A DNA stretch of 64,000 bases from Arthrobacter sp. EM1 (GTDB lineage Bacteria > Actinomycetota > Actinomycetes > Actinomycetales > Micrococcaceae). The notes beneath the pieces are model-generated. The model was given only the letters and a program-made list of their open reading frames with translations. It was not told the origin of the DNA and did not search any database. The stretch covers positions 2,728,001-2,792,000 of the forward strand of contig NZ_CP124836.1 of NCBI RefSeq assembly GCF_029964055.1, in the 5' to 3' direction. Every line of letters begins with the position of its first letter. Position 1 is the first letter of the stretch. The position numbers and the translations under genes were made by a program. Below are positions 9,061-17,734 of the stretch, piece by piece.

Positions 9061-10656
9061 ATGAATCCGCACCCTGAGCACCCCAATGAAGGAAACGCCC
9101 CTGCAGGCGGTGCCGCAGAAGAGCCTGCGGCGCCGGCCGCGGAGACCTCTGCCGGCACTGCCGCCAACACCTCCGCGACCGCGCCGCTGGAGGATTCGGC
9201 CGGTTCCGGGGCCGGCAACCCGCCTCCTCCGCCCTACGACTACGCGCCAACACCTCCTCCGCCTCCGCCCTACGACTACGCGCCAACACCTCCTCCGCCT
9301 CCGCCTTACGACTACGCGCCAACGCCTCCGCCGGCCGGCAGCCCGCCGCAGGATTTCTTCGACTGGATCCGGAGCCACGGCGTCCACCGAGGCCGCGAGC
9401 GCTGGGTCGGCGGGGTGGCAAGTGGCATAGCCCGGCACTTCGGCGTCGACCCGTTGATTGTCCGCGGCATCCTGATAGTGCTGGCAATCTTCGCCGGCGT
9501 CGGCGTCCTGCTCTACGGCATCGCGTGGGCACTCCTGCCCGAACCGGACGGGCGCATCCATCTGCAGGAAGCCGCCGCGGGCCGCTGGTCATCCGGCATG
9601 ACCGGGGCCCTGATCACCACGGTCGTCGGCTTCCCCAGCCTGGGCAGCGGCGCCTGGGGCTGGGACCGCTACGGCGCTGGCCCCTTCCTTTGGACAGTTT
9701 TTTGGGTCGGCGGCGCCATCTACCTCATCTACTACCTCACGCACCGCAACAAGTCCCGGAACGGCGCCACCGGCCTGTCCGCTGGCCATCCGGACGGTGA
9801 CCCGGCGGTCCACACCGCCTACCCGCCAAAGCAGGCAACGCCCGCGGTACCGGCAGGGGTGGCCCCCTTCGCCGCAACCGGCTACGGGGCCTCGGAAACA
9901 CCGGCCCACAACGGCGAGTCAACGCTGCCGGCACCGGGCTGGGGCACACCCCAACCGCCGGGTGCAACACGCCCGTTCCGTGGCGGCTACCAGCCGGTGC
10001 CCGGGCCCGTCCAGCCGGGCAAACCCCGGAAGCTGGGCCCGGGCACTCCCGCCGTCGCGGTGACAGCCGGCCTTGCCCTGCTGGTGGGCGGCGGTATCAA
10101 GATCCTCGACGTCGCGAACCTCATCAACCTCGGTACCTCCAGCAGCGCCGTTATCTGGGCCAGCGCCGCCGTGGTCCTGGGTCTCGGCATCCTTATCGCC
10201 GGTCTCAGGGGCCGCACGTCGGGCAGCCTCGGGTTCTTGGCAGCGCTCGCCCTGGTCGTCGGCGGAATCTTCAATGTGTTGCCCAACGGCGACCGCTTCC
10301 GTCCGCAGAATGCGGACTGGTCACCGGTGAGCATCGAGCAGGCACTGGGAGGCTTCGACATCACGGCCGGCACCGGAACCGTGGACCTTACCGGGCTCTC
10401 GCTCAACCCTCCGTTGAAAACCGACCTTGTGGTCCCTCTCGACGCGACAGCAAGCAACCTCACGGTGGTCATCCCGGACACCGTTCCGGTGGAAATCCAG
10501 GCAGACATGACCATGGGCAACCTCAATGAGGGCAGCCAGAATCACAGTGGCATGACCACTCGGCAGATCGATTACAACACCGAAATGCCGGGGGCGACCC
10601 TGATCGTCAAGATAGACGGCACCTTCAGCAACGTCACCATCAAGGAAGGTAATTGA
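9061..10656 (+). CDS. PspC/LiaF-like multi-pass membrane protein with proline-rich N-terminus
   Basis: A 531-residue protein. Residues 1-100 are low-complexity Ala/Thr/Pro, including three 12-residue PPPYDYAPTPPP repeats. A PspC domain follows (RWVGGVASGIARHFGVDPL, about 118-175) with its hydrophobic helix, then more transmembrane segments at about 205-225, 338-358, 365-385 and 390-405. The C-terminal 120 residues (GGFDITAGTGTVDLTGL onward) are beta-rich and resemble the LiaF/DUF4097 type of domain. It diverges from the kinase gene and heads a run of three membrane-protein genes. Likely role: an accessory sensor or inhibitor of the kinase, or envelope stabiliser. Confidence 0.8.
   Translation: MNPHPEHPNEGNAPAGGAAEEPAAPAAETSAGTAANTSATAPLEDSAGSGAGNPPPPPYDYAPTPPPPPPYDYAPTPPPPPPYDYAPTPPPAGSPPQDFFDWIRSHGVHRGRERWVGGVASGIARHFGVDPLIVRGILIVLAIFAGVGVLLYGIAWALLPEPDGRIHLQEAAAGRWSSGMTGALITTVVGFPSLGSGAWGWDRYGAGPFLWTVFWVGGAIYLIYYLTHRNKSRNGATGLSAGHPDGDPAVHTAYPPKQATPAVPAGVAPFAATGYGASETPAHNGESTLPAPGWGTPQPPGATRPFRGGYQPVPGPVQPGKPRKLGPGTPAVAVTAGLALLVGGGIKILDVANLINLGTSSSAVIWASAAVVLGLGILIAGLRGRTSGSLGFLAALALVVGGIFNVLPNGDRFRPQNADWSPVSIEQALGGFDITAGTGTVDLTGLSLNPPLKTDLVVPLDATASNLTVVIPDTVPVEIQADMTMGNLNEGSQNHSGMTTRQIDYNTEMPGATLIVKIDGTFSNVTIKEGN
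9235..9336 (+). repeat. 36-bp tandem repeat inside the PspC/LiaF-like gene
   Basis: Nearly identical 36-bp units start at 9235, 9271 and 9307 and encode YDYAPTPPPPPP. The identical codon use shows recent duplication, so copy number may vary between strains. Confidence 0.85.
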
Positions 10657-10657
10657 C

Positions 10658-10939
10658 ATGAGCAGCTATGACGCACCGGCCGGCAGCCCGGCAGCCCCGC
10701 CTCCGCCGGGAGCGCGGGAACCGCAGGTGGAATCACCGCCCCGCGTGGGCACCATCGTCTGGGGCTTGATAGTGATGGCACTGGCCGCACTTATCATCGT
10801 TTCCGAGCTGCGCCTCGTGTCGCTCAACGGCAGCTACGTGGTGATCGGCCTGATGATTGGCGCCGGAGCCGCTCTCGTCGTCGGCGGGCTGCTCTCATCG
10901 CGCGGACGTGACAAAGCCACCCCGACAAGGAAGTCTTGA
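10658..10939 (+). CDS. Small two-helix membrane protein of the PspC locus
   Basis: A 93-residue protein with a Pro/Ala-rich N-terminus (residues 1-30) and two hydrophobic helices (about 31-50, IVWGLIVMALAALIIV, and 58-77, VVIGLMIGAGAALVVGGLL). It starts one base after the preceding stop, with an AAGGAAGG-type site. I do not recognise a named family. Its position between two PspC proteins suggests a component of the same envelope-stress unit. Confidence 0.75.
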   Translation: MSSYDAPAGSPAAPPPPGAREPQVESPPRVGTIVWGLIVMALAALIIVSELRLVSLNGSYVVIGLMIGAGAALVVGGLLSSRGRDKATPTRKS

Positions 10940-10942
10940 ACC

Positions 10943-11197
10943 ATGGAAAAATTCTTCAGCACCGTCAGGGGCCTTGGGCTCAAACGCGGCCCGCAGCGTT
11001 GGCTGGGCGGAGTCTGCGGAGGCATCGCCGCCAAACTGAACGTGGATGTTGCGTTCGTCCGGATCGCCTTTTTGCTCGTCGCGCTGCTGCCTGGACCGGC
11101 TTTTGTGCTTTATCTTGCGGCCTGGCTTCTCCTCCCGGACCAGCGGAACGCCGTCGTCCTTGAGACGTTCCTCGCCAAGCGCTCGGGACGACCCTGA
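10943..11197 (+). CDS. PspC domain-containing protein
   Basis: An 84-residue protein that is almost entirely a PspC domain: RWLGGVCGGIAAKLNVDVAFV, then the membrane helix FLLVALLPGPAFVLYLAAWLLLP. It follows the previous gene by three bases and precedes a strong terminator, closing the operon. PspC proteins sense or buffer membrane stress. The same domain occurs in the kinase and in the first gene of this operon. Confidence 0.88.
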   Translation: MEKFFSTVRGLGLKRGPQRWLGGVCGGIAAKLNVDVAFVRIAFLLVALLPGPAFVLYLAAWLLLPDQRNAVVLETFLAKRSGRP

Positions 11198-11219
11198 CGC
11201 CGTCCCCGCGAGGAAACGC

Positions 11220-11247
11220 AGTGCCCCGGCCGGCCGGCCGGGGCACT
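11220..11247 (+). terminator. Terminator hairpin after the PspC operon
   Basis: A perfect 12-bp stem (AGTGCCCCGGCC / GGCCGGGGCACT) with a 4-base loop, ending in TTTC, starts 22 bases after the PspC stop. Confidence 0.8.
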
Positions 11248-11355
11248 TTCCCGAAGTCACAGGTTGTGTCCTGCCCCACAGGCGCCACTAGACTCTAGGT
11301 GAGCTCAGCGTGGCGCTCTTCCTGAAAACCTACGAACCAGGATTTGAGCCGAGAC

Positions 11356-12381
11356 ATGAAAATTGGAATCCTCACCAGTGGCGGCGACTGCCCGGGACTG
11401 AACGCCGTCATCCGAGGCGCCGTCCTGAAGGGCATCGCCGTGCACGGCCACGAGTTCGTGGGGTTCCTGGACGGCTGGCGTGGCGTCGTCGAAGCAGACA
11501 CCATCGATATCCCCCGCAGCATGGTCCGCGGCATCGCCAAACAGGGCGGGACCATCCTGGGGACGTCCCGGACCAACCCGTTTGAAAACAACGGCGGACC
11601 CGAGGTGATCAAGGCCAATATGGACCGGTTGGGCATCGACGCCCTCATCGCCATCGGCGGGGAAGGCACGCTGGCGGCCGCCAAACGCCTCACCGACGCC
11701 GGCCTGAAGATCGTGGGCGTCCCCAAGACCGTCGACAACGATCTCGACGCCACTGACTACACCTTCGGCTTCGACACCGCCGTCGAAATTGCCACCGAGG
11801 CGATCGACCGGCTGCGGACCACCGGCGAGTCCCACCACCGTTGCATGATCGCCGAAGTGATGGGACGCCACGTGGGCTGGATCGCCCTGCACGCCGGCAT
11901 GGCCTCGGGCGCCCACGCCATCCTGATCCCGGAGCAGAAAGCCTCGATGAAGCAGATCGCCGACTGGGTTGTCTCGGCTCGGGACCGTGGCCGCGCGCCG
12001 CTCATTGTCGTGGCCGAGGGATTCGTCCCGGATGACCAGGAAACGCCGCACTCCGAACGCGGGCTGGACACCTTCGGACGTCCGCGCCTTGGCGGGATCT
12101 CGGAAAGGCTGGCCCCCGAGCTGGAAGCCATGACCGGCATCGAAACCCGTGCGACCGTCCTGGGCCACATCCAGCGCGGCGGTGTTCCCACCGCATTCGA
12201 CCGTGTCCTGGCGACCCGGCTGGGCATGGCCGCGATCGATTCGGTCGTCGAAGCGCGCTGGGGCACCATGGTGTCCCTCAACGGCACCGACATCGTCCAT
12301 GTAGGCTTCGACGCCGCGCTCGGTAACCTCAAGACCGTCCCGCAGTACCGCTACGACGAGGCCGCGGTCCTCTTCGGTTAG
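11356..12381 (+). CDS. pfkA: 6-phosphofructokinase
   Basis: A 341-residue phosphofructokinase of glycolysis. It starts MKIGILTSGGDCPGLNAVIRG at the ATG 11356; a TTG four codons earlier is also in frame. The donor-binding loop is IAIGGEGTL and the catalytic segment is PKTVDNDLDATDYTFGFDT. Gly at the position equal to E. coli 104 argues for ATP as donor, although Lys in PKTVDND is the pyrophosphate-type residue. Streptomyces PfkA has this same mixed pattern and uses ATP, so ATP use is likely but not certain. Confidence 0.93.
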   Translation: MKIGILTSGGDCPGLNAVIRGAVLKGIAVHGHEFVGFLDGWRGVVEADTIDIPRSMVRGIAKQGGTILGTSRTNPFENNGGPEVIKANMDRLGIDALIAIGGEGTLAAAKRLTDAGLKIVGVPKTVDNDLDATDYTFGFDTAVEIATEAIDRLRTTGESHHRCMIAEVMGRHVGWIALHAGMASGAHAILIPEQKASMKQIADWVVSARDRGRAPLIVVAEGFVPDDQETPHSERGLDTFGRPRLGGISERLAPELEAMTGIETRATVLGHIQRGGVPTAFDRVLATRLGMAAIDSVVEARWGTMVSLNGTDIVHVGFDAALGNLKTVPQYRYDEAAVLFG

Positions 12382-12419
12382 GCCCCGGGCCCCGGCGCGC
12401 CGGTGGGTAGGGTGGAGTC

Positions 12420-13130
12420 ATGACACTTGAGCCCGGTTCCGTCGACATCATCCAGCTCGCGTGGGCCCGTTCCCTCGGTCTGGACGACGGCGCGTTTGCC
12501 GCTGCGGCGGGCGAACGCATCACGCGGGCAGACGACTCGGCCCGCGCCGTCCGGTTTGTCCGGCTGTTCGGCAATTCTGCATTCGTGGGACCACAATGGG
12601 CGCTGGACGCCGCCAGGGGGCTAACCGACGGGGAGCTGGCGCAACACGGCACGCTGCTCGCCCTCACCCGGGAGCACGGAGGCCACGGTCTCGGCGCCAC
12701 GGCACTTTTTTTCGCAGATGATCTGCCCCTGCAACAACCCGCTGAGGAGCTCACCGTCTCGCCGGGCAGCCCGGAAGCTGTCGAGCTGGAATCCGCCTGC
12801 CCGCCGGATGACGTCAACGAAGTAGGCCTCGCGGACCTTGAGCACCGTTTCACCATCATGCATGTGGAAGACGGCCGCAAGACCCCGGTGGCCTGCGGTG
12901 CCTACACCGAGTGGGAAGGCATCCTGGCCCAGATGGGGGTGCTGGTCGCCCCGGACTGGCGCCGCCGGGGGCTGGGATCACTGGCGGCCTCCATCGCGGC
13001 TCATGAGGCACTCGCCTCAGGGCTGACGCTGCAATGGCGTGCCGAGGTCAGCAACAAGGGCGCACTGGCCATCGCCCGCAGCCTGGGCCTGGCCGCCGGC
13101 GGCATCCAGACCAGCGTGCTGCTGGGCTGA
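12420..13130 (+). CDS. GNAT family N-acetyltransferase
   Basis: A 236-residue protein whose C-terminal half carries the acetyl-CoA motif MGVLVAPDWRRRGLGSLAA (residues about 175-195). The N-terminal half is poorly conserved. It lies 38 bases after pfkA in the same direction, possibly cotranscribed. Substrate unknown. Confidence 0.8.
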   Translation: MTLEPGSVDIIQLAWARSLGLDDGAFAAAAGERITRADDSARAVRFVRLFGNSAFVGPQWALDAARGLTDGELAQHGTLLALTREHGGHGLGATALFFADDLPLQQPAEELTVSPGSPEAVELESACPPDDVNEVGLADLEHRFTIMHVEDGRKTPVACGAYTEWEGILAQMGVLVAPDWRRRGLGSLAASIAAHEALASGLTLQWRAEVSNKGALAIARSLGLAAGGIQTSVLLG

Positions 13131-13155
13131 TCCGGAAGCCGCCGGGGTTGGAGCG

Positions 13156-14673
13156 TTAGCGCTGCTTTGCCGGCGCCTGCTCATCTGACGAAGCCCCCGC
13201 CGGAGCGGTTGCGGGCCTGCCCCAGCCCTGAACCGGCTGGGGCTTCGCGAAGAACAGCGCCACCGCCGCGCCGAGCAGAATCACGGCAGCGGGAAGCATA
13301 ATGGACTGGCCCATCGCCGTCGAGAATCCCTCGCGCAGGGCCTCAGGCAGGGTGCCGCCAAATGCCATCGGGCTGGCGCCGGCGGGAGCTGCCGGCAGCT
13401 CCGATGCCAGGCGGGACTGAATGAGCACTGCAATGGCAGCGCTGCCGAGGACGGCCCCAATCTGCCGGGTGGTGTTGTAGACCCCGGAACCGGCACCGGC
13501 CTGGCGGGGCTGCAGGTTTCGGGTGGCGGTCGAACTAAGGGGCGCCCAGATTCCGGCGTTAGCGAAGCCCAGCACAGCGCTCGGCAGCAGGAACAGCCAG
13601 ATCGGCGTGTCCGGGTGCATCAGGGAGGAATTCCAGAACAGCGCCACGGACATCAGAACCAGGCTTGTGGCGGTGATGTACTTCGGATTGACCCTGTCGA
13701 TAATCTTCCCGACGACGGGTGCCAGGCCACCAGCGATCACGGCCATCGGAACCATCATCAGGGCAGACTGGGTGGGCGTCAGCCCGCGGACAATCTGGTA
13801 GTAGAAGATCAGCGGCAGGGTGAAGGCCGTGACGGTAAAGCCGACGGTGGTGATGCTGATGTTCGCGAGCGAGAAGTTCCGGTCCTTGAAGAGGGACAGC
13901 GGCAGCAGCGGCTCGCCCTTGTTGATCTTTTGCCACCAAACGAAGACCACCAGGACGGCGATTCCCGAGATGATTAGGCCCCATACCGTAATCGGCCCGG
14001 TGATGGTCCCCCAGTCGTACGTCTCACCTTCCTGGATGCCGAATACCAGCAGGAACAATCCGACGGCGCTGAGCACTACACCGGGGATGTCGAACTTGTG
14101 CGGGTGGGTGCTCAGGGCCGGCACGTACCGCACGGCCAGGACAAACCCGACGATGCCAACCGGAACGTTAATAAAGAAGATCCATTCCCAGCCCAGGCCG
14201 TCGACGAGGACGCCGCCGAGGATCGGGCCGACGAGGGTCGCGATGCCTGCGGTGGCGCCCCAGACGCCCATCGCGGCACCCCGCCGGTCCGGTGCGAAGA
14301 TCCGGGTGATCACCGCCATGGTCTGGGGTGTCATGAGTGCGGCGCCGAAGCCCTGGAACACCCGGGCCACGATCAGCATCTGGACGTCGCCGGAGAGACC
14401 GCACCAAAGGGAGGCCAGCGTGAAGACGACCAGGCCGGTCAGGTAGAGCTTCTTGGGGCCGAAGCGGTCGCCCAGCCGGCCGGTGATCAGCAGCGGCACC
14501 GCGTAGGCGAGCAGGTAGGCGCTGGTCACCCAGATTACCGAGTTGATGTCCGCGTTCAGGCCTTCCATAATGCGGGGGTTGGCCACCGAGACGATGGTGG
14601 TGTCGATCAGGATCATAAAGAACCCGATAACGAGGGACCAGAGTGCCGGCCACGGCCTGGCTACAGTTTCCAT
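13156..14673 (-). CDS. MFS drug transporter, DHA2 (EmrB/QacA) family
   Basis: A 505-residue, 14-helix proton antiporter. Visible marks are the DHA motif D1 and A region (LADVI...TSAYLLAYAV; GRLGDRFGPKKLYLTGL) and the antiporter motif C, GPILGGVLVDGLGWEWIFFINVPVG. It lies 72 bases downstream of a PadR repressor gene on the same strand, the usual arrangement for an inducible multidrug pump. Substrates cannot be read from the sequence. Confidence 0.9.
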   Translation of the reverse strand: METVARPWPALWSLVIGFFMILIDTTIVSVANPRIMEGLNADINSVIWVTSAYLLAYAVPLLITGRLGDRFGPKKLYLTGLVVFTLASLWCGLSGDVQMLIVARVFQGFGAALMTPQTMAVITRIFAPDRRGAAMGVWGATAGIATLVGPILGGVLVDGLGWEWIFFINVPVGIVGFVLAVRYVPALSTHPHKFDIPGVVLSAVGLFLLVFGIQEGETYDWGTITGPITVWGLIISGIAVLVVFVWWQKINKGEPLLPLSLFKDRNFSLANISITTVGFTVTAFTLPLIFYYQIVRGLTPTQSALMMVPMAVIAGGLAPVVGKIIDRVNPKYITATSLVLMSVALFWNSSLMHPDTPIWLFLLPSAVLGFANAGIWAPLSSTATRNLQPRQAGAGSGVYNTTRQIGAVLGSAAIAVLIQSRLASELPAAPAGASPMAFGGTLPEALREGFSTAMGQSIMLPAAVILLGAAVALFFAKPQPVQGWGRPATAPAGASSDEQAPAKQR

Positions 14674-14745
14674 GTGGTTCCTTAGTGCTGGTGGTGATGC
14701 CTGGGGATGTCTGAAATTATTCGTCGAACGCGGAGCCGGGGGTGG

Positions 14746-15309
14746 CTACCAGGTCAGCTGGCCGGTTCCGAGCTCCTGCTGGAGGCTCCGGATCCAGCCG
14801 GTCTCTGCGCGCAGCATGACCTGCTGGTACTCCATGTCGATCCAGTACTTGCGGTCGACCTGCTGCGCCCGGACCCGTTCTTGCGCGGCGGAGAGGAAGT
14901 CGAGCTGCTCCCGGAGCCCGATAAGGCGCCGGTCGAGCAGTTCGATCACGACGCCGGCACGCAGGTTGTACGCCTCCGAGACGGCCATCGGGAAGGACGG
15001 ATATTCATTGACGGGAGTAGCGAGCATGTCCTGCAGCCGCAGGGTCAAAGCCTCCCGGCCCGCCCCGGAAATCTCGTAGGTGGTGCGTTCCGGGCGGTTG
15101 CCTTCACGGTCGGTTCCGGTCGCGGCCACCAGCCCCTGCTCTTCAAGCCGCCCGACTGCGTGATAAAGCGTTCCCGGACGGACCTTGACCAAACGGTCCT
15201 CATGCCGGGCGACCAGGAGCTGGTACATCTCGTAGGGATGCATCGGTTCTTCTGCGAGCAGGGAGAGTGCGGCAACGCCCAATGGTGTCAGCGGCGTGGC
15301 TCGAGGCAT
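14746..15309 (-). CDS. PadR family transcriptional regulator
   Basis: A 187-residue PadR protein. The N-terminal winged helix (LGVAALSLLAEEPMHPYEMYQLL ... VRPGTLYHAVGRLEEQGLVAA) is diagnostic, and the C-terminal part is the helical Vir_act_alpha_C-like dimer domain. It is upstream of and codirectional with the DHA2 pump, and probably represses itself and the pump through the palindrome at 15368-15383. Confidence 0.92.
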   Translation of the reverse strand: MPRATPLTPLGVAALSLLAEEPMHPYEMYQLLVARHEDRLVKVRPGTLYHAVGRLEEQGLVAATGTDREGNRPERTTYEISGAGREALTLRLQDMLATPVNEYPSFPMAVSEAYNLRAGVVIELLDRRLIGLREQLDFLSAAQERVRAQQVDRKYWIDMEYQQVMLRAETGWIRSLQQELGTGQLTW

Positions 15310-15367
15310 GGTGCGGGGTCCTTTGGTAATGGCGGCCGGTGAGCCCGAAACACTATTCCAGCACGAC

Positions 15368-15383
15368 TATTCCACATGGAGTA
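15368..15383. promoter_or_regulatory. Candidate PadR operator
   Basis: An imperfect palindrome TATTCCA-CA-TGGAGTA (arms match at 6 of 7 positions) lies 59 bases upstream of the PadR start, in the promoter region. A related ACTATTCCAG half site occurs at about 15351. Function inferred. Confidence 0.45.
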
Positions 15384-15420
15384 TACGGGCGCAACAGTGT
15401 TGGGAATCCCGGGAACCGGA

Positions 15421-15816
15421 TCAGCCCAGCAGCGCCAGGATGTCGTTGCGCTCGAACATTTGCGCGGCCGCCCGGGCCGATGGCGTCCCGGCGTCGGGGT
15501 CCGCCCCGGCGTCGACCAGCACCCGGGACACCTCCGTGTAGCCCTTGAACACGGCCCCTGCCAGCGGCGTCTGGCCTCGGTCGTTGGCGGTGTTCGCGTC
15601 TCCGCCGTGCGCCAGGATGAGCCGGACGGCGTCGGCGTGGCCGTGGTATGCCGCAAGCATCAGCAAGGAATCCCCCGCCGTGTTCGTTAAGCCCGCCGGG
15701 GCCCCGGCGGCGAGGTAGCTGCCAAGAGTGGCGGAGTCACCCTGCCGGGCAGCGTCAAAAAGTCTGTGTGCCAGCGCCAGGGTCTCTTCGTCAGGCACGG
15801 AGCTTCCCTCAGTCAT
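15421..15816 (-). CDS. Ankyrin repeat protein
   Basis: A 131-residue protein with about three ankyrin repeats. The visible units are AGDSLLMLAAYHGHADAVRLILAHGGDAN and RGQTPLAGAVFKGYTEVSRVLVDAGADPD, summarised by the G-x-TPL...A...G...V...LL..GAD pattern. It probably acts as a cytosolic protein-binding module. Its start overlaps the stop of the upstream ygfZ gene by four bases, so they are translationally coupled. Confidence 0.87.
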   Translation of the reverse strand: MTEGSSVPDEETLALAHRLFDAARQGDSATLGSYLAAGAPAGLTNTAGDSLLMLAAYHGHADAVRLILAHGGDANTANDRGQTPLAGAVFKGYTEVSRVLVDAGADPDAGTPSARAAAQMFERNDILALLG

Positions 15817-16895
15817 CGAGTCCCCCGCAGGAAACCGGTCTGCCGTCCTACAACCTGTCCGGCGTCGGGAGCCACAATAAGTTCCTGCGCCGCGGTGTAG
15901 GGCTCTTCGCCGTCAAGTACTGTCAGCACGTCCTCCGGCGAGACCGAGCGTTTGACCACTGCCAGGGCCACCGGCCCCATTTCATAGTGCTGGGCTACGG
16001 AGGTGACGGTGCCCACCTTGCGCTCACCGGCGCGGACTTCGCTGCCGACGGCGGGCATGGTGTGCTGTGATCCGTCGAGCTGCAGGAACACCAGCCGGCG
16101 CGGCGGGTGGCCCAGGTTATGCACCCGGGCCACTGTTTCCTGGCCCTTGTAGCAGCCTTTGTTCAGGTGCACGGCGGTGCGGAGCAGGTCGAGTTCGTGC
16201 GGGATGGTCCGGTCGTCGGTTTCGGCGCCCCAGCGGGGCCGCCACGCCGCGATGCGCAGCGCTTCGGCCGCCCAGACCCCCGCGAGCGGGCGTGCCCCGA
16301 CGGTGGCTTCAAGTTCCCCGGCCGGGACGAGGTACTCGAACCACGGCCGTTCGAGCCCCGGGTGGGAATCCTCCCCCACCACCGCGTACGAGTAGCCGCC
16401 GGCCCCGACATGGGGCCACGGGTCTTCCCAGACCAGCAGGCCGGAGAACTCAGGTACCCGGCGGGTGGTACCCAGCACGGCCCAGTCCGCGGATGCGTCG
16501 ATGATCTCGACCCGGAGCATAAACTTCATTTTGTTCAGCCACTCGGCCAGCGGCGCGGCCTCGGCCGCCTCGACAACAAGCCAGGTCGTGGCACCGTCGT
16601 CCACGACCCGTGCGTCGAATTCGATCCGGCCCTGCACGCTGAGCAGCAGCAGTTCACTGGACTGCCCCGGCCCAAGGGTGGTCAGCTGCTGGGAGGAGAG
16701 CGTGTTAAGCCAGCTCAGCCGGTCCGGCCCGGCAACGGTGACGACGCCGCGGTGGGACAGATCCACAAGGGCGGTCCCGGCAGCCAGGGCCCGCTGTTCG
16801 CGCAGCGGTTCGCCGTAGTGGGAGGCGACGCCGGCATCAGCCCCGACGGCCTCGACGGCGCCGGGCCGCTCCAACAGGGGGTTTTTGGTAGTCAT
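15813..16895 (-). CDS. ygfZ: YgfZ/GcvT domain folate-binding protein
   Basis: A 360-residue member of the YgfZ family, which uses tetrahydrofolate to help maintain iron-sulfur enzymes. The diagnostic motif K-G-C-Y-K-G-Q-E is present in LNKGCYKGQETVARV, with the conserved Cys, at about residue 240. The N-terminal half is of the GcvT aminomethyltransferase fold. The starting MTTKNPLLERPGAVEAVGAD is normal for actinobacterial members. It is followed by the overlapping ankyrin gene. Confidence 0.9.
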   Translation of the reverse strand: MTTKNPLLERPGAVEAVGADAGVASHYGEPLREQRALAAGTALVDLSHRGVVTVAGPDRLSWLNTLSSQQLTTLGPGQSSELLLLSVQGRIEFDARVVDDGATTWLVVEAAEAAPLAEWLNKMKFMLRVEIIDASADWAVLGTTRRVPEFSGLLVWEDPWPHVGAGGYSYAVVGEDSHPGLERPWFEYLVPAGELEATVGARPLAGVWAAEALRIAAWRPRWGAETDDRTIPHELDLLRTAVHLNKGCYKGQETVARVHNLGHPPRRLVFLQLDGSQHTMPAVGSEVRAGERKVGTVTSVAQHYEMGPVALAVVKRSVSPEDVLTVLDGEEPYTAAQELIVAPDAGQVVGRQTGFLRGTR

Positions 16896-16917
16896 ATGTA
16901 GTAGAAGTCCTCAACGC

Positions 16918-17643
16918 TTAGCGGTATTCCGGATTTTCGAAGTCAAACCTGGTGCCGGCCTTCCAGGCCTCGGGCAGGTTCCCGTAGGCAGGAATGCCGC
17001 CTGCATCCTTGAGGATCCGTGCCAGATGCAGCAGGTTCCAGGTCATGAAGGTGGTGTTGCGGTTGGTGAAGTCACTTTCCGGACCGCCGGAGCCTTCGTC
17101 AAGGTAGCTCGGACCCGGTCCCACGGCACCTATCCAGCCGGCGTCGGCCTGCGGCGGGATGGTGAAGCCGACGTGCTGGAGGCTGTAGAGGACGTTCATG
17201 GCGCAATGCTTGATCCCATCCTCGTTTCCGGTGATGAGGCAACCGCCGACCTTGGGGTAGAACGCCCACTGGCCCTGCTCGTTCAGCTCGCCCGAGTGCG
17301 CGTAGAGCCGCTCAATCAACTTCTTCGTCTGCGAGGAGTTGTCGCCGAGCCAGATGGGTCCGGCCAGCACCACAATGTCCGCGTCCCGGACGGCCGGATA
17401 CAGTTCCGGCCACTCATCGGTCTGCCAGCCATGCTCGCGCATGTCCGGATAGACGCCGCTGGCGATGTCGTGGTCCACCGTCCGGATGACCCGGGTGCTG
17501 ACGCCGTGTTTTTCCATGATGGCGCGGCTGACGTCAATCAGGCCCTGCGTGTTGGAGGTCTCGGGGGACCTCTTGAGGGTGCCGTTGAAATACACGGCCT
17601 TCAGGTCGCTGAAATCGGCAGTTGTTTTGGGTATGGCATTCAC
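16918..17643 (-). CDS. Flavodoxin-fold NAD(P)H-dependent oxidoreductase
   Basis: A 241-residue flavodoxin-like protein of the NADPH-dependent FMN reductase group. FMN-binding features are FNGTLKRSPETSNTQGLID (phosphate loop) and DIVVLAGPIWLGDNSSQTKKLIER. The GTG at 17643 (VNAIPKTT) is preferred because GGGAG lies seven bases upstream; a start further upstream is not supported. Electron donor and acceptor are unknown. It is codirectional with ygfZ, 22 bases upstream of it, so both may share a transcript. Confidence 0.82.
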   Translation of the reverse strand: MNAIPKTTADFSDLKAVYFNGTLKRSPETSNTQGLIDVSRAIMEKHGVSTRVIRTVDHDIASGVYPDMREHGWQTDEWPELYPAVRDADIVVLAGPIWLGDNSSQTKKLIERLYAHSGELNEQGQWAFYPKVGGCLITGNEDGIKHCAMNVLYSLQHVGFTIPPQADAGWIGAVGPGPSYLDEGSGGPESDFTNRNTTFMTWNLLHLARILKDAGGIPAYGNLPEAWKAGTRFDFENPEYR

Positions 17644-17734
17644 TGTGATGCTCCCTGCGGTCGTTCCGGACAACTGACTTTCAGTGAGAGATCAAAGCCG
17701 GGCTTTTCCGCCGGCAGGCACCGTGCGCCGCCGA

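Noticed and set aside
9010..9592. Arginine-rich minus-strand open frames over the PspC proline repeats
   Set aside because: They are produced by the repetitive GC-rich DNA encoding PPPYDYAPTPPP and have no coding support.
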